Source: Mycobacterium sp. DL440 (lineage in GTDB: Bacteria; Actinomycetota; Actinomycetes; Mycobacteriales; Mycobacteriaceae). From it: a stretch of 64,000 nucleotides of DNA. How positions within the stretch are numbered: the first letter of the stretch is position 1; each line of letters begins with the position of its first letter. This document shows positions 9,693-17,817 of this stretch, in pieces. The position numbers and the translations under genes are program-made. The notes beneath the pieces are model-generated. The model ran no database searches and was not told where the DNA came from. It was given only the letters and a program-made list of their open reading frames with translations. Location of the stretch: NCBI RefSeq assembly GCF_011745145.1, contig NZ_CP050191.1, forward strand, positions 2,962,296 to 3,026,295, written 5' to 3'.

Positions 9693-10184
9693 ATGGTGGG
9701 TATGCCGACCCCGACCGCCGAGGATGTCACGGTAACCGACAAATCCGAGCTTGGCGCCGACCTGCTGTCGGTCGTCGCCCGGTTGAACCGACTGGCCACC
9801 CAACGCGCCCGACTACCGCTCCCCTGGGCCCAGGCCCGGTTGCTGTCCACCATCGAGGACCAGGGCGAGGCCCGCATCTCCGACCTCGCCTACCTCGACC
9901 ACTGCTCGCAGCCGACCATGACCACCCAGGTTCGCCGCCTGGAAGACGCCGGCCTGGTGACCCGCACCACCGATCCCGGTGATGCCCGCGCCGTGCTGAT
10001 CCGGATCACCGAGCAGGGCCGGGAGACCCTGGAGCAGGCGAGGGCGGACCGCGCCGCGGCGATCAACCCGAGGCTGGAACGGCTCACTGCCGAGGAGCGC
10101 CGAACACTGGCAGCCTCTGTCGGCATCATCCGCCGGTTGCTCACCGACGTCGACGAGCGTCCGTCTCACACGAAAACTAGTTAG
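9693..10184 (+). CDS. MarR family transcriptional regulator
   Basis: 163 residues. It has the typical MarR arrangement: an N-terminal dimer helix, ISDLAYLDHCSQPTMTTQVRRLE as the recognition helix region (about 65-90), and the wing sequence RTTDPGDARAVLIRITEQG with the family D-x-R. Starts at 9693 or at the in-frame ATG 9702 are both possible; the first leaves almost no leader after the operator. The MFS gene begins 13 nt after the stop, so they form one operon. Divergent to the ECF genes, matching the Rv2327/Rv2326c arrangement. The ligand is unknown. Confidence 0.87.
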   Translation: MVGMPTPTAEDVTVTDKSELGADLLSVVARLNRLATQRARLPLPWAQARLLSTIEDQGEARISDLAYLDHCSQPTMTTQVRRLEDAGLVTRTTDPGDARAVLIRITEQGRETLEQARADRAAAINPRLERLTAEERRTLAASVGIIRRLLTDVDERPSHTKTS

Positions 10185-10197
10185 GAGTTACCGCCCT

Positions 10198-11418
10198 ATG
10201 TGGCGCCAACCCAAGGCCGTATGGGCCGTCGCTTTCGCCTCCGTCGTCGCCTTCATGGGTATCGGACTGGTCGATCCCATCCTCAAACCGATCGCCGACA
10301 ACCTCGACGCCTCGCCGTCGCAGGTGTCCCTGCTGTTCACCAGCTACATGGCGGTGATGGGCGTGGCGATGCTGATCACCGGTGTGGTGTCCAGCCGCAT
10401 CGGCCCCAAGCGCACGCTGCTGTTGGGCCTGGTGATCATCATCGCCGGCGCCGGTCTGGCCGGGATGAGCGAGAACGTGATGCAGATCGTGGGGTGGCGC
10501 GCACTGTGGGGCCTGGGTAACGCCCTGTTCATCGCGACCGCGCTGGCCACCATCGTCAACTCCGCCAAAGGCTCTGTGGCACAAGCCATCATCCTCTATG
10601 AGGCGGCACTGGGCCTGGGCATCGCGATCGGCCCACTGGTCGGCGGCGTACTCGGCTCGATCTCCTGGCGCGGCCCGTTCTTCGGCGTCTCGGCGCTGAT
10701 GGCCTTCGCCCTGGTGATCACCGCATTCCTCCTACCGGCCACCCCACGCGCCGAACGGGCCACCACGCTGGCCGACCCGTTCCGGGCGCTGCGCCACCGG
10801 GGGCTGTTGGGCGTCGCGATCACCGCACTGCTCTACAACTTCGGCTTCTTCACCCTGCTGGCGTTCACGCCCTTCCCACTGGACATGACCGCCCATCAGA
10901 TCGGGCTGATCTTCTTCGGCTGGGGCCTGGCGTTGGCGTTCACCTCAGTCGTGGTCGCACCACGACTGCAACACCGTTTCGGCACCGTGCGCGTGCTGAT
11001 CCTGAACCTGCTCGCCTTCACCACGGTGCTGGCCGTGATGGGGGTCTGGACGGATTCCAAGACCGTCCTGGCCTCGTGTGTCGTGATCGCCGGCCTGTTC
11101 ATCGGGATCAACAACACGCTGATCACGGAGACCGTGATGAAGGCCGCCCCCGTCGAACGCGGTGTGGCCTCGGCGGCCTACAGCTTCCTGCGCTTCGGCG
11201 GGGCTGCCGTCGCACCGTGGCTGGCCGGGGTGCTCGGCGAGCAGGTCAGCGTGCACCTGCCGTACTGGGTGGGCGCGGGCGCCGTACTGGCCGGTGCCGG
11301 CGTGCTGTTCCTGACGCGCTCATACCTAGTTCACATCGACGAGGAAGACACAGCGGAAACCGAAATCGACGAGCTCACCGACGAGGCGACAGCGGTCACC
11401 GTGGGTTCCGACACCTGA
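10198..11418 (+). CDS. MFS transporter (probable drug/metabolite exporter)
   Basis: 406 residues, 12 predicted helices. The loop 2-3 region SSRIGPKRTLLLG is the MFS motif A, and RALWGLGNALF resembles the antiporter-associated motif near helix 4-5. A clear AGGAG (10183-10187) sits 10 nt before the ATG. It shares an operon with the MarR repressor, the common arrangement for inducible efflux pumps, so export of a toxic compound is the likely job; the specific substrate is not visible. The C-terminus is an acidic tail of about 35 residues. Confidence 0.87.
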   Translation: MWRQPKAVWAVAFASVVAFMGIGLVDPILKPIADNLDASPSQVSLLFTSYMAVMGVAMLITGVVSSRIGPKRTLLLGLVIIIAGAGLAGMSENVMQIVGWRALWGLGNALFIATALATIVNSAKGSVAQAIILYEAALGLGIAIGPLVGGVLGSISWRGPFFGVSALMAFALVITAFLLPATPRAERATTLADPFRALRHRGLLGVAITALLYNFGFFTLLAFTPFPLDMTAHQIGLIFFGWGLALAFTSVVVAPRLQHRFGTVRVLILNLLAFTTVLAVMGVWTDSKTVLASCVVIAGLFIGINNTLITETVMKAAPVERGVASAAYSFLRFGGAAVAPWLAGVLGEQVSVHLPYWVGAGAVLAGAGVLFLTRSYLVHIDEEDTAETEIDELTDEATAVTVGSDT

Positions 11419-11463
11419 CGCCAAGGGTGATTCCCGCCCGGAGCAGCAGCAAGGCTCCCCACA

Positions 11464-12165
11464 ATGGGTGACATGTCGCAACAGTTCGACGGCGAGGCCC
11501 GATTGTCGTGGATTCTGGCCGGCCTCGCCGGTGTACTGGGGGCGGCGGCGTTCACCCATTCCGCGGGGTACTTCGTCACCTTCATGACCGGCAACACCGA
11601 GCGGGCTTTCCTCGGGCTGTTTCAGGGCGAGGAGTGGCTGGCGATTGGCGCGGCGCTGCTGATTGCCGCCTTTGTCGGTGGAGTCGTGATCGCATCCCTG
11701 TGCCGCCGCCACCTGTGGGTCAATCATCCTCACGGCGCGACCGTGTTGACCACGCTTGCGCTCATCGTGTCCACCGTGGTGGACATGATCGCGCGAGGCT
11801 GGACAGCTCGCGATGTCCCTTTCGTTCCAATCCTGTTCGTGGCCTTTGGTATCGGCGCGCTGAATACGTCGTTCGTGAAAGACGGCGAGGTGTCGATCCC
11901 CTTGAGTTACGTGACCGGAACGCTGGTGAAGATGGGCCAGGGCATCGAACGCCACCTGAGCGGCGGCCAGCTGAGCGACTGGCTGGGGTATTTCCTGCTG
12001 TGGGCCGGATTCGCCGGCGGCGCGGTCATCGGTGGCCTTGTCAGCGTGGTGGTCAGCGGATCGCAGATGCTGCTGGTGGCCACCCTGGTCTGTGCGATCA
12101 CCGCGAGCTGGCTCTGGCGCATCGGCCGCCCTCAGAAAGCGAACAGCAGGAACTGCGTCACCTGA
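11464..12165 (+). CDS. DUF1275 (YoaK family) membrane protein
   Basis: 233 residues with six to seven hydrophobic helices. Family landmarks are present: AAAFTHSAGYFVTFMTGNTERAF (G-x-F-x-T-F-M-T-G-N) near residue 35, and SYVTGTLVKMGQGI near residue 145. DUF1275 members are of unknown function, and nothing nearby points to a role. The ATG at 11464 is used; a second in-frame ATG at 11473 is a good alternative. The 3' end overlaps the convergent phytase-like esterase gene by 34 bp. Confidence 0.8.
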   Translation: MGDMSQQFDGEARLSWILAGLAGVLGAAAFTHSAGYFVTFMTGNTERAFLGLFQGEEWLAIGAALLIAAFVGGVVIASLCRRHLWVNHPHGATVLTTLALIVSTVVDMIARGWTARDVPFVPILFVAFGIGALNTSFVKDGEVSIPLSYVTGTLVKMGQGIERHLSGGQLSDWLGYFLLWAGFAGGAVIGGLVSVVVSGSQMLLVATLVCAITASWLWRIGRPQKANSRNCVT

Positions 12166-13208
12166 GTGGGCGAGAAATTATCGTCGCTGACGGCGATCAC
12201 CGATTGCCGACCGTCGGCCAGCTTGGGCCCCAAGGTGATTCCCTCGATGTTGTCCAGCGGTGCCAGCCCGGGCGTGGAGGTCAGGTCGGCGAGCAGTGTC
12301 TTGGTCATCTCGGTGGAACCATCGACCAGACTTGCCCGGTAGATCCGCACCGCCACATGTGTGCCGAAGCCGCGCTCGATCACCAGAAAGTTCTTGTCGT
12401 CGAGCGCCACCAGATCAGACAGACCGTTGTCCCCGCCGGGCCCGGCACTGACCGGTTCCAGCGGGTAGGTGTACTGGCCGTCGACCTCCCCGGACTCCAC
12501 GTCGATGCGGATCACGCGGGTCCGTGCACCGTGCTGCTCGTCAGGTGGTGGGCCGTCGTCGTATCCGGGTCCTTCCATGGCCGCCCACAGATACCGTCCG
12601 TCCGGCGTCAACGTGAGCCCCTCCAGCGTGCTGTTACGGCGGGCGCCGTGTTCACCGGCCGACATCCGCATGGCATCCGGTCGCGCGAACTCGCCGAGGA
12701 AGCTGCCGTCGAGCCCGGCAGTCCGCACCCACGGGTCCAGCAGGATCGGCGCGCCCGGTCCCTCGACCCGCCGCTCCCCCTCGCTGGTCCAGTACAACCG
12801 TTGTCTGCGGGCATCGAAGGCGATGGCCTCGGGATCCGGAGGGACCACCGATGGCGCCGCCGCGCCGTCCGACGTGCCGGAGTCCAACGGGCGGAACGCT
12901 TGTGCGTCGCGGTCCAGCCACGGATGGGTGCCGATGAACTCGACATCACCGATGCCGTTGTCCGACATCGTGATCCGTGCGGTGTAGAACCGTGCCGGGC
13001 CCTCGGCGGAGCGGTCGTCGCTGACGATGTAATACAAATCGGCGGCCGGGTCGTAACTGATCCCCGACAATCCCCCGATCACGGTGCCGTCCAGGGTCGC
13101 GCCCGAAGCTACCTGGCGCTGACCGAGGTAGTCCAAGCCGGGCGTGGCATGCGCCGGCCCACACGCCGACAGTGCCAGGGCACCGGCCAACAGGATCCGG
13201 CGCAGCAT
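12132..13208 (-). CDS. Secreted lipoprotein, esterase-like activity of phytase family
   Basis: 358 residues. The N-terminal signal ends in the lipobox LSAC (Cys16), so export and lipid anchoring are expected. The rest is a phytase-like beta-propeller with GGLSGISYDPAADLYYIVSDD at the start, DPEAIAFDARRQRLYWTSEG and NIEGITLGPKL blades, as in the 'esterase-like activity of phytase' family. Substrate is uncertain; no phytase activity is implied. The start codon shares one base with the stop of the upstream VIT-family gene (TGATG), so the two are co-translated. Confidence 0.8.
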   Translation of the reverse strand: MLRRILLAGALALSACGPAHATPGLDYLGQRQVASGATLDGTVIGGLSGISYDPAADLYYIVSDDRSAEGPARFYTARITMSDNGIGDVEFIGTHPWLDRDAQAFRPLDSGTSDGAAAPSVVPPDPEAIAFDARRQRLYWTSEGERRVEGPGAPILLDPWVRTAGLDGSFLGEFARPDAMRMSAGEHGARRNSTLEGLTLTPDGRYLWAAMEGPGYDDGPPPDEQHGARTRVIRIDVESGEVDGQYTYPLEPVSAGPGGDNGLSDLVALDDKNFLVIERGFGTHVAVRIYRASLVDGSTEMTKTLLADLTSTPGLAPLDNIEGITLGPKLADGRQSVIAVSDDNFSPTQVTQFLLFAF

Positions 13209-13942
13209 CAGGTGATGACGGCGCCAACGAGAATGCCGACGGCATAGGTGGCCGCGATCGCGATGACGCCGAACACCAACTGCCGCACTCCAGCGATGGC
13301 CACCGGTTTACGGGTGAACCTGGCCGCCACCCCACCGGCGATCAACAGGCCGACTCCACCGCAGGCCAGCCCGGCCCACAACGATTCGAAGCCCAGCAGG
13401 TACGGGATCAGCGGGACGATCGCACCGATCGCGAACAGCACAAAGGACGAAGCTCCGGCCACCCACGGTGACGGCTTCTCCCGCGGGTCCACTCCCAGCT
13501 CCTGCACGAGATGGAAGTTCACCGCCCGATTCTCGTCCCGGTGGATTTCCCCGCTGGCCTTCGCCGCAGTTTCGGGCGTCATCCCCATTTCCTGGAGCAT
13601 GGCCACGAGTTCGGCCTGCTCGGCCTCCGGGTTCTTGCGGAACGACCGACGCTCGACATTGACTTCGGAATCGACCTGCTCGTTGGCGGTGGTCACCGAG
13701 GTGTATTCGCCCAGCGCCATCGAGAAGGCGCCGGCCAGCAGGCCGGCCACGCCGCTGAGCACAACAGTCTGCGCCGAAGAGCTTGCCCCGACACCCGCGA
13801 TCAACGCCGTGTTGCTGACGAGACCGTCCATCGCACCGAAGGTCGCCGCGCGCAGCCAGCCTCCGGTCACATCGGCATGCCGGTGATAGCTCACGTGCGG
13901 CAAGCCGGTGGGAGACAGCGACTTACCTACCGACTCCGGCAT
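13208..13942 (-). CDS. VIT1/CCC1 family iron/manganese transporter
   Basis: 244 residues from the ATG at 13942. The first helix carries GWLRAATFGAMDGLVSNTAL, the VIT1/CCC1 signature, followed by the second-helix GAFSMALGEYTSV. A cytosolic loop (about 105-155) is rich in Glu and His (EAEQAELVAMLQEMG, GEIHRDENRAVNFH) and matches the metal-binding domain of this family; three more helices follow. Members move Fe2+ or Mn2+ out of the cytosol. Siderophore genes lie 30 kb away, and no iron box was found here. It precedes the lipoprotein gene with a 1-nt overlap. Confidence 0.85.
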   Translation of the reverse strand: MPESVGKSLSPTGLPHVSYHRHADVTGGWLRAATFGAMDGLVSNTALIAGVGASSSAQTVVLSGVAGLLAGAFSMALGEYTSVTTANEQVDSEVNVERRSFRKNPEAEQAELVAMLQEMGMTPETAAKASGEIHRDENRAVNFHLVQELGVDPREKPSPWVAGASSFVLFAIGAIVPLIPYLLGFESLWAGLACGGVGLLIAGGVAARFTRKPVAIAGVRQLVFGVIAIAATYAVGILVGAVIT

Positions 13943-14038
13943 GGCGCCAGTCTTGCGCGGCAGGGTCGAGCTTGTCCAGGAAGGCTTGCCTTCGCTCCAA
14001 CGCACCCACCCTGACGGCCGAACGCGTTACCGTCGGGT

Positions 14039-15961
14039 ATGACCTCCACTGCCGAGCATCTGCGAAACACGCTGGACGGTCGCTGGCGCGACGTCAAGAA
14101 CGCCATGCGGACCACGTTGTCGGACGAGATCTTCCGGCCGCATTACACCCCCAACACCGCCATCGCCCGGGCCAAAGTGGCCGAGCAACTCAAGATCATG
14201 GCGGCCGCGGGGGCAGCCGAGGACGGCTTCCGGAAGGAGCACGGCGGCAACGGCGACGTCGGCGCGGCCATCACCCAGATCGAGATGCTGGCCATGAGCG
14301 ACCTGTCGCTGATGGTGAAGGCCGGGGTGCAATGGGGCCTGTTCGGCGGCGCCATCGAGAATCTCGGCACCGAGCGCCACCACAAGGCCTACGTGCAGCG
14401 GCTCATCGACCTGGACCTGCTCGGCTGTTTCGCGATGACCGAGACCGGTCACGGCAGCGATGTGCAGTCCCTGGAGACCACCGCGACCTACGACGCGGCG
14501 ACCCAGGAATTCGTGATTCACTCCCCCACCCCCACCGCGCGCAAGGACTACATCGGCGGGGCCGCCGAGACTGCCAGGGTTGCAGCGGTTTTCGCACAAC
14601 TCATCACGCCGGACGGCGAAGGGCACGGGGTGCACTGCTTGGTGGTGCCGATCCGTGACGACATGGGCAACGACATGCCCGGCGTGACGACGTCGGACTG
14701 CCACTACAAGGGCGGCCTGCCCGGCGTCGACAACGGACGCATCGTGTTCGACCACGTGCGTGTCCCGCGGGAGAACCTGCTCAACCGCTACGCCGACGTC
14801 GCTGCCGACGGCACCTACAGCTCACCGATCGAGAACCCGGGCCGGCGGTTCTTCACGATGCTGGGCACGCTGATCCGCGGTCGGGTCACTGTCGCGGGCA
14901 GCGCGGCGGCCGCGGCGCGCGTCGCACTCGACATCGCCACTCGATATGCATTGGAACGCAGGCAGTTCGAGGCCCCGAAGAGCACCGAGGAAGTCCTGAT
15001 CATGGACTACCTGGTGCATCAGCGCCGGCTGCTGCCGCTGATCGCCAAGTCCTACGCGCTGCAGTTCGCCCAGAACGAACTGGTGGCCAAATGCCATGAG
15101 CTGCAGATCTCCGACAATCCCGATGCGGAGGAGCAGCGCGAGCTGGAGGCCCGCGCGGCCGGCTTGAAGGCTGCCAACACCTGGCATGCCAGCCGCGCCA
15201 TCCAGGAATCCCGCGAAGCGTGCGGTGGTGCAGGCTATCTCGCCGAGAACCGGCTGATCGCCCTGCGCGCCGACACCGACGTGTTCACCACGTTCGAGGG
15301 CGACAACCACGTGCTGACCCAACTGGTGGCCAAGGAACTGCTCACCGCCTACGCCGACGACATCAAAGGCATGAGCCCGGTCGAATGGGTCCGGTTCGCG
15401 GCCAACTATGCCGGCGAGCGGGTCCTGAAACGCACTGCCGCAGAGACCATCATCCAGACCGTCCTGGACACCCGCCAGGACAACGAGGAGGAAGGCAGCC
15501 TGTTCAACCGCGGCACCCAGGTCAAGATGTTCGAGGACCGCGAGGAGTACATCCTGGCCTCAGTGGCGCGGCGGCTGCAGGGCAAGGCCAAGGAGATGTC
15601 GGCCTTCGACGCGTTCAACTCCGTACAGGACCACGTGCTGCATGCCGCACAGGCACACATCGACCGGGTGATCCTGGAGGCGTTCGTCGCGGGCATCGAT
15701 GCCTGCGAGGACGACACGGCCCGCGAGCTCCTCGATGACGTCTGCGATCTGTACGCGCTGTCGGTGATCGAGGGCGACAAGGCCTGGTTCATCGAGCACC
15801 GCTACCTGTCCACCGAACGTGCCAAGGCCGTGACACGCGGGATCAACGAACGCTGCCGCTTGCTGCGCCCGCACGTCGAGACCCTCGTCGACGGGTTCGG
15901 CATCCCCGAGCAGTTGCGCTATGCGGCGATGCTCGACCCCGCCGAGTTGGTCAACGGCTGA
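14039..15961 (+). CDS. Acyl-CoA dehydrogenase/oxidase family flavoprotein (FadE type)
   Basis: 640 residues, longer than ordinary acyl-CoA dehydrogenases (about 380) and close to acyl-CoA oxidases. The central domain has GCFAMTETGHGSDVQSLET (flavin and substrate contact) and ARKDYIGGAAETA. The helical domain has RYALERRQFEAPK and ACGGAGYLAENR. The last 200 residues form an additional helical domain as in oxidase-like FadE proteins. Likely role: alpha,beta-desaturation of an acyl-CoA in lipid catabolism. Length is similar to M. tuberculosis FadE10, but I cannot confirm orthology. It stands alone between divergent and convergent neighbours. Confidence 0.85.
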   Translation: MTSTAEHLRNTLDGRWRDVKNAMRTTLSDEIFRPHYTPNTAIARAKVAEQLKIMAAAGAAEDGFRKEHGGNGDVGAAITQIEMLAMSDLSLMVKAGVQWGLFGGAIENLGTERHHKAYVQRLIDLDLLGCFAMTETGHGSDVQSLETTATYDAATQEFVIHSPTPTARKDYIGGAAETARVAAVFAQLITPDGEGHGVHCLVVPIRDDMGNDMPGVTTSDCHYKGGLPGVDNGRIVFDHVRVPRENLLNRYADVAADGTYSSPIENPGRRFFTMLGTLIRGRVTVAGSAAAAARVALDIATRYALERRQFEAPKSTEEVLIMDYLVHQRRLLPLIAKSYALQFAQNELVAKCHELQISDNPDAEEQRELEARAAGLKAANTWHASRAIQESREACGGAGYLAENRLIALRADTDVFTTFEGDNHVLTQLVAKELLTAYADDIKGMSPVEWVRFAANYAGERVLKRTAAETIIQTVLDTRQDNEEEGSLFNRGTQVKMFEDREEYILASVARRLQGKAKEMSAFDAFNSVQDHVLHAAQAHIDRVILEAFVAGIDACEDDTARELLDDVCDLYALSVIEGDKAWFIEHRYLSTERAKAVTRGINERCRLLRPHVETLVDGFGIPEQLRYAAMLDPAELVNG

Positions 15962-15967
15962 GACGTA

Positions 15968-16480
15968 TCAGGGTTTCGGAACCGGGTCGACGGCAACCAG
16001 CTTGCCGTCGTCCCCGATCCGGAACCGCACGGTGGCGATACCGGTCGGCGCGGTGGGCGAATCATGGCCCTGCTGCCACTGGTAGTTCACCACCACGGTG
16101 TCATCGGCGTTGGTGACCACGTTGATGTAGGGCCGGGGTTCCGGGGTGGCCGGGCCGATCGGGGTCTGCCGGTCGAAGAACAGCAGCTGACCGGCGCTGT
16201 TGGGCTCGGGGTTGGACTGGCCCACCTGCACCCAGTACAGCCGGCAGTTGGTGGTGTGCCCGGTGCCGATCTGGGTCCACTCCTTACCCGCTGCGGGTGC
16301 CGGGAGTTTCGCGATCTGATCCGCGACGATGTCAGCGCCGGGACCGTCCGACGGTGCGCAGGTGTCGGGTTTCGGAGGCGGCGCGGATGACGGTTTCCAG
16401 CCGCAACCAACCGCGAGGAGACCGACGAAGGCGACGATGGCGATCAGCCGTGGGTACACACCCCGAGGGTAGCGAATCAA
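15968..16480 (-). CDS. LppP/LprE family lipoprotein
   Basis: 170 residues with a signal peptide and lipobox LAVGC (Cys26), then a Pro-rich linker and a C-terminal domain. The domain has Cys39 and Cys79 (TNCRLYWVQVG), LLFFDRQTPIGPATPEPRPYI and the VNYQWQ...TVRFR strands, the pattern of LppP/LprE lipoproteins. A GTG at 16459 is an alternative start giving a shorter signal sequence. Position after the ECF/MarR block resembles lppP (Rv2330c), but the family has several copies, so no symbol is given. Convergent with the FadE gene, 6 bp apart. Function unknown. Confidence 0.75.
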   Translation of the reverse strand: MIRYPRGVYPRLIAIVAFVGLLAVGCGWKPSSAPPPKPDTCAPSDGPGADIVADQIAKLPAPAAGKEWTQIGTGHTTNCRLYWVQVGQSNPEPNSAGQLLFFDRQTPIGPATPEPRPYINVVTNADDTVVVNYQWQQGHDSPTAPTGIATVRFRIGDDGKLVAVDPVPKP

Positions 16481-16607
16481 ACCGGCTCAGCGAGTGGGCT
16501 GACGACGGCGCGTCGATAGGTGACACTGTTTGCGATCGACTCGCGATCCTTCTGGCGATTCGACGGCGGATCACCGCTCACGACCACTTACCCCAAAGGA
16601 GACACCG

Positions 16608-16922
16608 ATGGCTTGGTTCCTCGCCATGGAAGGCCCCGCCAACAAGGCCGTCCTGTACCAACTGCAGGAATCAGTCAACGTCCAACAAATCGCCGAGGAG
16701 ATGGCCAGCGCGGCCACCCTCGATCGCGCGGTACCCGTCCCGGCCGTGCTGGCGAACAACAGGCAACAGGTGACGGTGTATGTGCGGCCGGCGGCTTGGG
16801 GCGTGTGGACGTTCTATCAACTGTCCGATGAGGAGCGGAATGCCCTCGCGTCGGCGTCCAATCCATTGGTGGAGGCGCTTACCCAGGCGGCGCGTCAGGC
16901 GCAGGCCCGGCCCCAGTCCTGA
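16608..16922 (+). CDS. Small conserved mycobacterial protein, unknown function
   Basis: 104 residues from the ATG at 16608, preceded by AAAGGAG (16595-16601) at good spacing. No signal peptide or membrane helix. The protein has an N-terminal MAWFLAMEGPANKAVLYQLQES, a predicted strand NRQQVTVYVRPAAWGVWTFYQL and an Ala-rich C-terminal helix. I recognise no domain. Its stop codon lies in the loop of a strong hairpin (16912-16930). The frame is open upstream to 16530, but that part lacks coding character. Confidence 0.65.
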   Translation: MAWFLAMEGPANKAVLYQLQESVNVQQIAEEMASAATLDRAVPVPAVLANNRQQVTVYVRPAAWGVWTFYQLSDEERNALASASNPLVEALTQAARQAQARPQS

Positions 16923-16930
16923 GGACTGGG
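16912..16930. terminator. Hairpin, probable bidirectional terminator
   Basis: CCCAGTCC and GGACTGGG form a perfect 8-bp stem with a 3-nt loop that is itself the TGA stop of the upstream small gene. On the minus strand it lies 15 nt beyond the 3' end of tRNA-Asn. It could therefore end both transcripts. There is no long U tract, as is usual in mycobacteria. Confidence 0.55.
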
Positions 16931-16945
16931 ATTGGAGAAAACTTG

Positions 16946-17018
16946 CTCCCCCGATTGGACTCGAACCAATAACCGCCCGATTAACAGTCGGGAGCTCTGC
17001 CAATTGAGCTACAGGGGA
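16946..17018 (-). tRNA. tRNA-Asn (GTT)
   Basis: The minus strand folds as a 73-nt cloverleaf. The acceptor stem TCCCCTG pairs with CGGGGGA (one G-T pair), with discriminator G. The D arm is AGCTCAATTGGCAGAGCT. The anticodon loop CTGTTAA gives anticodon GTT, and the T arm contains GGTTCGAGTCC. CCA is not encoded. A palindromic TTCCGCGGAA and a 7-bp stem (17026-17042) lie just upstream. A tRNA-Asn gene occupies a comparable place near dnaG in M. tuberculosis. Confidence 0.96.
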
Positions 17019-17177
17019 CTACCTTCCGCGGAAGCTCCGCGGCCGAGCGTTGACTCTAGCGCACGGACCGCCGCTGCCGCCAATGCGCTCCCGGACGGGC
17101 GCGTCGGGGCGACGGTGAGGCAGGATGGAGTACACGCATCTGCAGCCTGGGAGGCCCGTCGCTTTGGGAGGAATTCT

Positions 17178-17456
17178 GTGATCCGCTATGCCGCCGTGAT
17201 CGCCGTCGGCTACGTGCTGGGCGCCAAGGCCGGGCGACGCCGCTATGAGCAGATCGCCAGCACATACCGCGCGGTGACCGCCAATCCGGCAACCAAGGCG
17301 GTGATCGACGCCGGACGGCGCAAGATCGCCAAGCAGGTGTCGCCGGATCCGCAGTTCCTCACGTTGACCCCCATAGATGCAGAAACGTCGGTGCTCGCCA
17401 CGAAGGAGAGCACCGACGGTTCGGCGAACCATAGCGCCAAAAAGTCCAGCTGGTAG
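17178..17456 (+). CDS. Small conserved hypothetical protein (Rv2342-like position)
   Basis: 92 residues from a GTG at 17178 with GGGAGG (17166-17171) 6 nt upstream. Residues 2-20 are weakly hydrophobic (IRYAAVIAVGYVLGAKAGRRRYEQI), then basic, followed by a helix ending GRRKIAKQVSPD and a polar tail. The G-x-K-A-G-R-R-R-Y-E-Q-I motif occurs in small actinobacterial membrane-associated proteins. Size and location beside dnaG fit Rv2342. Function unknown. It converges on a secreted small protein gene 3 bp away. Confidence 0.7.
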   Translation: MIRYAAVIAVGYVLGAKAGRRRYEQIASTYRAVTANPATKAVIDAGRRKIAKQVSPDPQFLTLTPIDAETSVLATKESTDGSANHSAKKSSW

Positions 17457-17459
17457 CGG

Positions 17460-17756
17460 TTAGCCGATCCCCTGGTTGATCGAGGTTCCGGGCAGCAGCG
17501 GACCGGTGACGAATCCTCCATTGCCGCCGGTGCCGACCCACGGTGTTCCGATGTTGGCGGGCATGCCATTGGAGTGGGACAGGCACTTGCCGTCCTCTTT
17601 GTTGCCGAACCAGGCCAGGCAGGCGGGCTGCGCCGTGACCTCGGACCCCGGGTTGGACGCTGTGACGAACGCCGGGGCGGCCGATGCGGCCCCCGTGGCC
17701 AGCGCAAATGCACCCACTGCGACGAACCGCCGCGTCCGCGTGCTGAACAATGTCAC
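17460..17756 (-). CDS. Small secreted protein, unknown function
   Basis: 98 residues from GTG 17756. An N-terminal basic stretch and hydrophobic core (RRFVAVGAFALATGAASAAPA) form a cleavable signal peptide with an A-x-A site near residue 25. The mature part has two cysteines (ACLAWFGNKEDGKCLS) that could form a disulfide, and is rich in Gly and Pro. No domain recognised. A start at 17798 would put 14 polar residues before the signal peptide and is less likely. Confidence 0.65.
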   Translation of the reverse strand: MTLFSTRTRRFVAVGAFALATGAASAAPAFVTASNPGSEVTAQPACLAWFGNKEDGKCLSHSNGMPANIGTPWVGTGGNGGFVTGPLLPGTSINQGIG

Positions 17757-17817
17757 CAGGTGTGCCTCTCTCGCCTGAAGGTGCCCGACTGCCGTCACCC
17801 TATCGCGATGTGGGTGA

